Positions 1 to 6,204 of a stretch of DNA of 14,315 nucleotides are shown in pieces. The notes beneath the pieces were generated by a model. It was not told the DNA's origin, searched no databases, and saw only the letters and a program-made list of their open reading frames with translations. The stretch lies in assembly GCA_946183755.1 (NCBI GenBank), contig CAMHCZ010000027.1:1-14315 (forward strand). The letters are read 5' to 3'. The DNA comes from an uncultured bacterium. Its GTDB lineage: Bacteria; Bacteroidota; Bacteroidia; Bacteroidales; Paludibacteraceae. The translations under genes and the position numbers were made by a program. Each line of letters starts with the position of its first letter. The first letter of the stretch is position 1.

Positions 1-61
1 CGACTCATAAATCTACCCTTAATCGTGTATTGGATGATAGTTGCGGATTTTAGGGATGATT

Positions 62-101
62 AATAACAAAAGGATAGCCGAAAAAGCTATCCTTTGTTAT
101 T
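62..101. terminator. Bidirectional hairpin terminator downstream of punA
   Basis: The arms at 62-78 and 86-101 are complementary over 16 pairs with one bulged A at 71 and a 7-nt loop (CGAAAAA). Read on the minus strand, the GC-containing core GGATAGC/GCTATCC is followed by TTTTGTT, which suits termination of the lpxK-punA transcript ending at 121. The structure also works on the plus strand, so it could end a transcript entering from the left edge. Confidence 0.8.
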
Positions 102-120
102 ATGGAAATTCCTGAAATTC

Positions 121-930
121 TCACAGCGAAGCTATCACACCTTTAAACAGAGCCGTCATCACAGGCTCGGTCTGGTTCGCCTGTTTCTGCACATCCTCAT
201 GGTCGTTCACCTCGCCGGAAAGCCCGCAGTTGGTTATGACCGACAGGGCGCAGACTCTCATGCCTGAATGCACAGCCACGATGACTTCCGGCACTGTGCT
301 CATGCCCACGGCGTCGGCGCCTATGGTGTGGAAGAAACGGTACTCGGCTGGAGTCTCGAACGAAGGACCCTGCACACCGATATAAACGCCCTCGTGAAGG
401 TTTATGCCGTTCTCCTTAGCCACTCTGCGCGCAGTCTCTATGAGCTGCGGGTCGTAGGCATGCGTCATGTCGGGGAATCGCGGTCCGAACTCGCTGAGGT
501 TCTTGCCTCTCAGAGGGTTGTCCGGAAGAAAACTTATGTGGTCGGTGATGAGCATCACGTCGCCCTTCCTGAACTGCGGATTAACGCCTCCTGCTGCGTT
601 GGAGAGCATCGCCACCTTTATGCCAAGTGCCGCGAAGACTCGCATCGGGAATGTCACTTCCTTCATGTCGTAGCCCTCGTAGTAGTGGAAACGCCCCTGC
701 ATGGCCAGCACACGCTGCCCTGCCAGCTCGCCTATTATCAGGTTGCCGGCGTGTCCTTCGACTGTCGAGACAGGGAAGTTCGGTATCTCCGAGTAAGGTA
801 TCACCGTCTTGTCGCTTATCTCGTTGGCGAGCTGTCCCAGTCCGCTGCCAAGCACGATGACCGCCTTTGGGATCTCGTTATTTAATCGGGTCCTTAGATA
901 GCTTGTTGTTTGTCGTATTCTTTCTAACAT
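121..930 (-). CDS. punA: Purine nucleoside phosphorylase (PNP/MTAP family)
   Basis: A cytosolic salvage enzyme that cleaves purine (deoxy)nucleosides with phosphate to give the free base and (deoxy)ribose-1-phosphate. The 269-aa length is normal for the trimeric PNP family. Visible motifs are the phosphate-binding GSGLG at 28-32, EGHAG with His60, GRFHYYEGY at 79-87, SNAAGG at 110-115, GPSFETPAE at 188-196 with the base-contacting Glu192, GADAVGMSTVPE at 204-215, and ITNCGLSG with Asn234. Asn234 sits where 6-oxopurine-specific PNPs (inosine/guanosine) have their Asn, so that specificity is inferred. The ATG at 930 is the only sensible start: GSGLG begins at residue 28 and the next Met is residue 77. 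The first 53 bp lie inside the end of lpxK, so the two genes are almost surely co-transcribed. A hairpin terminator follows. No missing catalytic residues were seen. Confidence 0.96.
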   Translation of the reverse strand: MLERIRQTTSYLRTRLNNEIPKAVIVLGSGLGQLANEISDKTVIPYSEIPNFPVSTVEGHAGNLIIGELAGQRVLAMQGRFHYYEGYDMKEVTFPMRVFAALGIKVAMLSNAAGGVNPQFRKGDVMLITDHISFLPDNPLRGKNLSEFGPRFPDMTHAYDPQLIETARRVAKENGINLHEGVYIGVQGPSFETPAEYRFFHTIGADAVGMSTVPEVIVAVHSGMRVCALSVITNCGLSGEVNDHEDVQKQANQTEPVMTALFKGVIASL

Positions 931-1999
931 AGTCGAGTATCTGTTTTTTGAAATCTTCCTCCTTGTCGAAAAGTATCTTCACCTTGATAGGCAGCACGTA
1001 GATGCTGGACTTAAGCTCGTCAGTAATCATGTTCGAGTGCTCGAGTCTCGCCGCGTCCTTTTCTGTGGTTATGATTATCTTCTTCTCGTTGCCGAGGTTG
1101 TTGTAAGTCTTCTCCAGCAGCTGGATGTCCTCCATGGTGAAGTCGTGGTGGTCCGGGAACGAAATAGCCTTCACGTTGTCGGCGAATTCGTTCACATGGC
1201 GCTTCACATGGGCGTCGTTCTGTATGCCTGTCAGCAGCACCACTCCGTATCTGCCGGCGCGCAGCATTTCCTTTGTCACCGGAGCGCCGCCGAATGCCGG
1301 CTGCAGTTCCTCGTACTTTATTGACGAGAAATACAGCGTCTGGTAAGGGCGTGGCTTCAGGTGCTTGGTTATCAGTCGATAGTCGATAGGTGTCGCTGTC
1401 TCAGGGCACTTGGTTATGATTATTATGTTCGCGCGGTTCTTGTTGTGCTCCGGCTCACGCAACTCGCCGTGAGGCAGCAGATGGTCCTCGTGCAGAGGGC
1501 GGTTGAAGTCTATCAGGAGGATGTTTATGCCCGGCTCCACAAAGCGGTGCTGGTAGGCGTCATCCATGACCACCGCTCCGAGGTTGGGATAAGTAGCCTG
1601 CAGTTTCTCTATGGCGCGGCGACGGTTGGCGTCGATGGCGACAATAACTTCAGGGAACTTCTTGTGTATCTGGTATGGCTCGTCGCCTATCTGGTCGGCG
1701 GTGGAGTCCTTGTCGGCTATGATGAAGTCCTTGGTCTTTCTCTTGTAGCCTCGGCTAAGCAGCGCCACCTGCATGAAGGGCGTCAGCGTGGACAGTATGA
1801 ATTCCGAGTGTGGCGTCTTGCCAGTTCCTCCTACGGTTATATTGCCGACCGAGATTATCGGCAAACGGTATTTTTTACTTGAAATAACACCTGTGTTGAA
1901 CAAGAAATTCCTGAAGTCCACGCCTATGCCGTAAAACGAAGACAGGAACGCAGCCAACACACGGAAGAAAATGGAACGCTTTTGCTGTGACATACTCAT
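878..1999 (-). CDS. lpxK: Tetraacyldisaccharide 4'-kinase LpxK
   Basis: Phosphorylates the 4' position of the lipid A disaccharide precursor with ATP at the inner face of the inner membrane, a late step of the Raetz pathway. Starting at the ATG at 1999, the product is 373 aa. It has a hydrophobic, probably membrane-associated N-terminal segment (about 9-24), a Walker A motif GNITVGGTGKTP at about 52-63, LSRGYKR at about 81-87, GDEPY, and the LpxK signature DDAYQHR at about 146-152 (DDGFQHR in many proteobacterial relatives). The frame extends to a TTG at 2005, but the ATG at 1999, or the ATG at 1993, is a more normal start and lies about 20 nt from the predicted transcription start. The last ~13 residues, a polar tail, overlap the start of punA by 53 bp. 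Its presence implies a lipid A-making Gram-negative. Identity is firm; only the exact start is open. Confidence 0.95.
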   Translation of the reverse strand: MSMSQQKRSIFFRVLAAFLSSFYGIGVDFRNFLFNTGVISSKKYRLPIISVGNITVGGTGKTPHSEFILSTLTPFMQVALLSRGYKRKTKDFIIADKDSTADQIGDEPYQIHKKFPEVIVAIDANRRRAIEKLQATYPNLGAVVMDDAYQHRFVEPGINILLIDFNRPLHEDHLLPHGELREPEHNKNRANIIIITKCPETATPIDYRLITKHLKPRPYQTLYFSSIKYEELQPAFGGAPVTKEMLRAGRYGVVLLTGIQNDAHVKRHVNEFADNVKAISFPDHHDFTMEDIQLLEKTYNNLGNEKKIIITTEKDAARLEHSNMITDELKSSIYVLPIKVKILFDKEEDFKKQILDYVRKNTTNNKLSKDPIK

Positions 2000-2026
2000 T
2001 ATCAATTAAATTAATGACGCTAAAGA

Positions 2027-2034
2027 CAAATATA
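2027..2034 (-). promoter_or_regulatory. Bacteroidetes-type -7 box for lpxK-punA
   Basis: On the minus strand this reads TATATTTG, matching the Bacteroidetes sigma-ABfr -7 consensus TAnnTTTG. Transcription would begin near 2020, about 20 nt before the lpxK ATG. I did not find a convincing TTTG element 19-21 nt upstream, so the call rests on the -7 box and its placement. Confidence 0.55.
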
Positions 2035-2071
2035 ATGAGAAAATGAGAGAAAAAGGGTTATTAATATTGCT

Positions 2072-2079
2072 TATATTTG
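2072..2079 (+). promoter_or_regulatory. Bacteroidetes-type -7 box for the purD operon
   Basis: TATATTTG matches TAnnTTTG, with a predicted transcription start near 2086 and a leader of about 37 nt before the purD ATG. The upstream -33 element is not clear. The same octamer occurs on the opposite strand at 2027-2034, so the spacer holds a back-to-back promoter pair. Confidence 0.55.
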
Positions 2080-2122
2080 CGATATATATTGTAAAACACA
2101 AAAATCACTACTTTTTTCAGAT

Positions 2123-3394
2123 ATGAAGATACTTCTTTTAGGCTCAGGAGGACGTGAGCACGCCATCGCTTGGAAAATAGCACAAAGTCCGAAAGTTGAG
2201 AAACTGTACATAGCTCCAGGCAATGCGGGAACAACGAATTGCGGCGAGAACATCAACGTAAGCGTTGCCGACTTCGAGGGCATTAAGAAGGCAGCCTTGG
2301 AAAAAGGCGTTGACATGGTGGTCGTAGGACCAGAGGCTCCGCTCGTTGACGGCATCTACGACTTCTTCAAAAACGACGCTCAGCTGAAGTCAATCCCAGT
2401 GATTGGACCTTCGAAGGAGGGCGCGCAGATGGAGGGCAGCAAGGACTTCTCCAAGCAGTTCATGATGCGCCACAACATCCCTACAGCCGGATACCTGAGC
2501 GTGACAAAAGACAACATAGACGAGGGCGTGGCTTTCCTCAAGAGCCACAAAGCGCCATACGTGCTCAAGGCTGACGGACTGGCTGCCGGCAAGGGCGTAC
2601 TGATACTCAACGACCTGGACGAAGCCATCAAGGAGCTGGACGAGATGCTCAGCGGAAAGTTCGGCGACGCCAGCAGCACTGTGCTTCTGGAGGAGTTCCT
2701 CAGCGGCATTGAATGCTCTGTCTTCGCCATAACCGACGGCAACGACTACAAGATACTCCCTGTGGCTAAGGACTACAAGAGAATCGGCGAAGGCGACAAG
2801 GGACTGAACACCGGCGGCATGGGCTCGGTTTCGCCTGTGTCATTCGCCGACGATGTGTTCATGAAGAAGGTCGAGGACAGAATCGTCCGCCCTACGATAG
2901 AGGGACTCAAGGCCGACAAAATAGACTACAAGGGCTTTCTCTTCTTCGGACTCATAAACGTGGGAGGCGAGCCATACACAATAGAGTACAACGCGCGTAT
3001 GGGCGACCCTGAGACCGAGGTCGTGATGCTGCGTATAAAGAGCGACCTCGTGGACCTGCTGGAAGGCGTGGCTGAGGGCAACCTCGCCGAGAAGACTCTC
3101 GAGATAGACCCACGCTACGCAGTGACAGTGATGCTCGTTTCCGGCGGCTACCCTGAGGCGTACGAGAAGGGCAAGGTAATCACAGGTCAGGACAAGGTGG
3201 AGAACAGCATCGTCTTCCACGCCGGCACAAGCGTGAAGGACGGACAGGTTGTCACAAGCGGAGGACGCGTGATAGCTGTCAGCTCATACGGCAACACCAA
3301 GGACGAGGCTCTCGCACAGTCGTTCAAGGGCGCACAGCAAATAGAATTCGACAAGAAGTACTTCCGTCGCGACATCGGATTCGACTTAAAGTAA
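2123..3394 (+). CDS. purD: Phosphoribosylamine-glycine ligase (GAR synthetase)
   Basis: Second step of de novo purine synthesis: ATP-dependent joining of glycine to 5-phosphoribosylamine in the cytosol. The 423-aa length is typical. The N-domain begins LLLGSGGREHA with the family signature GGREHA at 9-14, then VVGPEAPLVDG at 67-77. The ATP-grasp domain includes KADGLAAGKGV at about 149-159, NTGGMGS at 229-235, and the metal/ATP-binding segment EYNARMGDPETEV at 288-300 with Glu288 and Asn290. The C-domain contains SGGYPEAYEKG near 340-350. It is the monofunctional form, with no PurM or PurN fused on. It is the first gene of a five-gene plus-strand cluster, with only 10 bp to the next start, so any purine control at its promoter would also reach the downstream genes. 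No purine riboswitch is visible in the short leader. Confidence 0.98.
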   Translation: MKILLLGSGGREHAIAWKIAQSPKVEKLYIAPGNAGTTNCGENINVSVADFEGIKKAALEKGVDMVVVGPEAPLVDGIYDFFKNDAQLKSIPVIGPSKEGAQMEGSKDFSKQFMMRHNIPTAGYLSVTKDNIDEGVAFLKSHKAPYVLKADGLAAGKGVLILNDLDEAIKELDEMLSGKFGDASSTVLLEEFLSGIECSVFAITDGNDYKILPVAKDYKRIGEGDKGLNTGGMGSVSPVSFADDVFMKKVEDRIVRPTIEGLKADKIDYKGFLFFGLINVGGEPYTIEYNARMGDPETEVVMLRIKSDLVDLLEGVAEGNLAEKTLEIDPRYAVTVMLVSGGYPEAYEKGKVITGQDKVENSIVFHAGTSVKDGQVVTSGGRVIAVSSYGNTKDEALAQSFKGAQQIEFDKKYFRRDIGFDLK

Positions 3395-3404
3395 AAACAC
3401 AGTA

Positions 3405-4538
3405 ATGAAGATACTGATCGTTGGTCCTGCGTGGCCGTACAGAGGCGGCATAGCCGACTTCGACGAAAGGATAGCCAGAGAGTACATCAAGAAGGGCGAC
3501 GAGGTGGAGATATTCACCTTCACCCTGCAATACCCTTCTTTCCTTTTCCCCGGCAAAACGCAGTATTCTCCAGACCCGCGCCCCGAAGACCTTGACATAA
3601 AGCGCAAGGTCAACTCCATAAATCCGTTCAACTGGATAAAAGTGGGACGCGAGCTGAAGAAGAAGAACGCCGACCTGCTCATCATCAAGTTCTGGCTGCC
3701 GCTCATGGCGCCATGCTTCGGCACGATAGCGCGCATAGTGAAGGGCAACGGAAAGACCAAGGTCGTATCCATACTCGACAACATAATACCGCACGAACAC
3801 CGCCCCGGCGACAAAATACTGTCCAAGTACTTCGTCAGCAGCATCGACGCTTTCATAGCCATGTCGAAGTCTGTGTACGACGACCTCAAGTCGCTCAACG
3901 ACAAGAAACCTTGCCTGCTGTCGCCGCATCCGATATACGACAACTTCGGCACTGCCGTCAGCCGTGAGGAAGCCATCGGCAGCCTCGGGCTCGACCCTTC
4001 CGCCAAGTACATGCTCTTCTTCGGGTTCATACGCGACTACAAGGGCTTGGACATCCTGCTCAAGGCGATAGCCGACGAAAGGATAAAGAACAGCGACATA
4101 AAGCTGATAGTGGCTGGAGAATTCTATAACAACAGCGAGAAGTACTTCGAACTGGAAAAGGAACTCGGACTCGAAGGCAAGATAATCTGGCGCACGGACT
4201 TCATAGCCGACGAGCAGGTGAAGAACTACTTCTGCGCGTCCGACATCATCGTGCAACCTTACAAAACAGCCACGCAGAGCGGCGTGACGCAGATAGCCTA
4301 CCACTTCGAGAAGCCGATGCTCGTGACCAACGTGGGCGGACTGCCGGAGATAGTGCCGAACGGCAAGGTGGGCTACTCGGTGGAACCGGAGGCGAAAGTC
4401 ATAGCCGACGCCATAAACGACTTTTACGGCAACGGGCGATACGCCGAATTCGTCGAGAATATCAAGGAGGAAAAGAAGAAATACTCCTGGGACAGAATGC
4501 TTGAGAACGTGGGCAAAGCCATGGAACAAGTGAAATAA
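3405..4538 (+). CDS. GT4-like (GT-B fold) glycosyltransferase
   Basis: A 377-aa protein with the two-Rossmann layout of GT-B glycosyltransferases. The N-half starts KILIVGPAWPYRGGIADF, with a glycine-rich acceptor-side loop at 7-17. The C-half has FFGFIRDYKGLDILL at 205-219, whose Arg210 and Lys213 sit where GT4 enzymes bind the nucleotide-sugar diphosphate, then IIVQPYKTATQSG at 281-293 and VGGLPEIV at 310-317. There is no signal peptide or membrane segment, so it acts on the cytoplasmic side. The usual GT4 EX7E motif is not seen; its place is held by the TATQSGVTQIAYHF stretch at 288-301 (roughly Thr-X7-Gln). Sugar donor and acceptor cannot be told. It lies 10 bp after purD and 9 bp before the radical SAM gene. 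A role in surface polysaccharide or lipid glycosylation is a guess based on the family. Confidence 0.88.
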   Translation: MKILIVGPAWPYRGGIADFDERIAREYIKKGDEVEIFTFTLQYPSFLFPGKTQYSPDPRPEDLDIKRKVNSINPFNWIKVGRELKKKNADLLIIKFWLPLMAPCFGTIARIVKGNGKTKVVSILDNIIPHEHRPGDKILSKYFVSSIDAFIAMSKSVYDDLKSLNDKKPCLLSPHPIYDNFGTAVSREEAIGSLGLDPSAKYMLFFGFIRDYKGLDILLKAIADERIKNSDIKLIVAGEFYNNSEKYFELEKELGLEGKIIWRTDFIADEQVKNYFCASDIIVQPYKTATQSGVTQIAYHFEKPMLVTNVGGLPEIVPNGKVGYSVEPEAKVIADAINDFYGNGRYAEFVENIKEEKKKYSWDRMLENVGKAMEQVK

Positions 4539-4547
4539 TTCACCGCG

Positions 4548-5363
4548 ATGGAAGAGCAGAGTTTAAACGACGAATTCAAGCAAAAGAGGCTGCTTAAACA
4601 CATAATCTACGGCCCGATAAACAGCCGCCGCTTCGGACGCTCGCTCGGCATAAACATAATGCCGGAAGTCGAAAAACTCTGCACGTTCGACTGCGTTTAC
4701 TGCGAATGCGGATTCTCGAACCCCAAACCCCGTCCGGAGGACATCGCCCTGCACGACAGCCAGTCGATAATCTCCGTGCTGGAATACCGGCTTAAGGAAC
4801 TCAAGGAGAACGACATCGCTGTGGACAGCATAACGTTCTCGGGCAACGGCGAGCCGACTCTGCACCCGGAATTCAGCAAAATCATAGACGAGACCATAAG
4901 GCTTAGGGACGAGTATTACCCCGACACCAACATAACAGTACTCTCAAACTCCACGACCATAACCAAACCGGATGTCGTGGCGGCACTGAAGCGCATCGAC
5001 ATGCCTGTGCTCAAGCTGGACTCCGCCATAACAAGCACCATGAGAGCCATAGACCTGCCGCACTCGCCCAAGTTCAACAGCAACGACCTGATAAAGCAGC
5101 TGGGCTCTTTCGGCGGCAACGTGATAATACAGACCATACTCATAAAGGGCAAGTACAAAGGCGTGGAGTTCGACAACACCACCGAGAAGGAAATCGAGGC
5201 GTATCTCAACGCCATGGATAAGATAAAGCCGAAGATGGTGATGCTCTACGCCCTGGACAGAAAAGCGCCGGTGGAAAGCCTCGAGAAAGTGCCGGCGGAG
5301 ACTCTGCGCTCCGTGGCTTCGAGAATAAGAAAGCTGAATATAGAAGTAACGACGGCTGAATGA
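4548..5363 (+). CDS. Radical SAM protein (COG0731-like)
   Basis: A 271-aa protein with an N-terminal YGPINSRRFGRSLGINI block (21-37) followed by the radical SAM cluster motif CTFDCVYC, in which Cys45, Cys49 and Cys52 (CX3CX2C) would bind the 4Fe-4S cluster. An extra Cys54 follows directly. The glycine-rich SAM-binding segment FSGNGEPTLHPEF is near 98-110. The YGPxxSRRxGxSLGIN block is typical of the uncharacterised COG0731 Fe-S oxidoreductases, some of which resemble the TYW1 core. There is no C-terminal auxiliary cluster (SPASM), so one cluster is expected. Substrate unknown. Its stop codon overlaps the start of the next gene by 4 bp (ATGA), implying translational coupling to an outer-membrane barrel gene; whether the two share a pathway is not known. 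Confidence 0.9.
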   Translation: MEEQSLNDEFKQKRLLKHIIYGPINSRRFGRSLGINIMPEVEKLCTFDCVYCECGFSNPKPRPEDIALHDSQSIISVLEYRLKELKENDIAVDSITFSGNGEPTLHPEFSKIIDETIRLRDEYYPDTNITVLSNSTTITKPDVVAALKRIDMPVLKLDSAITSTMRAIDLPHSPKFNSNDLIKQLGSFGGNVIIQTILIKGKYKGVEFDNTTEKEIEAYLNAMDKIKPKMVMLYALDRKAPVESLEKVPAETLRSVASRIRKLNIEVTTAE

Positions 5364-6202
5364 CAAGAAGACTCCTCTCGACAATACTCCTGCTCACAGC
5401 ATTCTTATCGCACGCCGCCGCTCAGTACGAGCCGCTGGCAATAACCGCCTCAACCACTCCAGCCAACGCCACCGCTGCCTACCACGGCTCATGGACACCG
5501 TTCCACAACCCGTCGGCGATGGCATTCTCCAGACGAGACCTCAAGGACAACAACATACACGGCTCAGCGTCACTGCTTTACAACAACCGCTTCGCCATAT
5601 CGGAGCTGTCGTCATTCTCCGCAGCCACATCCGTCAACACGCCCATAGCAAGCTTCGGCGCGGCATTCTCGCGCTTCGGCATAAGCGCATACAACGAGAA
5701 CATCGTCGGCATAGCCGTCTCGCGCATGTTCACACGGCGCTTCGCCATGTCGGTCGGCGTGGACTATTACTATGTGGAGCAACAGGAAATCGACCGCTAC
5801 CGTGGCAATGCGCTCTGCGAGGTCGGACTGATGTACGAGCCACTGGAGAACCTTGTCATCGGGCTGCACTCGTTCAATCCATTCATGACGAAAATCGCGA
5901 TTAACGGCAGGAACTTCGACATAAGCTCCGTCTATTCGCTCGGCATGTCCTACTCCTACGACGGCCATGTGGTGCTCCTCGGGCAACTGGACCGCAGCGG
6001 CAAGCACGACTGGGACTGGCATCTGGGCGTGGAGTGGAAGATACTGTCGTGGATGTCGGCATCGGTGGGATGCCAAGGCGCGCCGTTCGTGCCTGACATC
6101 GGACTTGGACTCATGTGGAAGGACTTTCATCTGACATCACGATTCAGCCGCCATTACGCATTAGGAAACACATCTACATGCTCACTCTCTTATCTTTTCT
6201 GA
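5360..6202 (+). CDS. Predicted outer-membrane beta-barrel, PorV/PorQ-like
   Basis: A 280-aa exported protein. Residues 1-21 form a signal peptide (basic MTRR, hydrophobic core, AAA before Gln22). The mature part shows a WTPFHNPSAMAF segment at about 45-56, like the loop near the N-terminus of PorV/PorQ/FadL-type barrels. Alternating polar/hydrophobic strands with many aromatic residues follow (SVGVDYYYVEQ, SVYSLGMSYSYDGHVVLL), and it ends in SLSYLF with a C-terminal Phe, a typical final barrel strand. The start is the ATG overlapping the previous stop. Only 2 bp separate it from the next, larger barrel gene, so the two were probably selected to be made together. PorQ proper is a type IX secretion component, but membership here is inferred from shape rather than a diagnostic motif. 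It could equally be an unrelated small barrel of the same fold. Confidence 0.7.
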   Translation: MTRRLLSTILLLTAFLSHAAAQYEPLAITASTTPANATAAYHGSWTPFHNPSAMAFSRRDLKDNNIHGSASLLYNNRFAISELSSFSAATSVNTPIASFGAAFSRFGISAYNENIVGIAVSRMFTRRFAMSVGVDYYYVEQQEIDRYRGNALCEVGLMYEPLENLVIGLHSFNPFMTKIAINGRNFDISSVYSLGMSYSYDGHVVLLGQLDRSGKHDWDWHLGVEWKILSWMSASVGCQGAPFVPDIGLGLMWKDFHLTSRFSRHYALGNTSTCSLSYLF

Positions 6203-6204
6203 CA

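Noticed and set aside
1..63. Open frame from the window start to TAA at 61-63, or in another frame to TAG at 51-53
   Set aside because: About 20 codons in either frame without a recognisable motif. It could be the 3' end of an upstream gene, but nothing chooses between the frames.
268..885. 205-aa plus-strand ORF opposite punA
   Set aside because: Antisense shadow of a firmly identified gene, with a His/Arg/Val-rich composition typical of antisense frames.
2086..2122. Purine riboswitch upstream of purD
   Set aside because: The leader is about 37 nt and AT-rich, with no three-way-junction aptamer visible.
3324..4529. 401-aa minus-strand ORF opposite the glycosyltransferase
   Set aside because: Long but a codon-bias shadow; no domain is seen and the plus-strand gene is clear.
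6115..6204. 30-residue N-terminal extension of the HhH-barrel protein
   Set aside because: It would overlap the previous gene by 88 bp and bury the signal peptide; the ATG at 6205 fits better.
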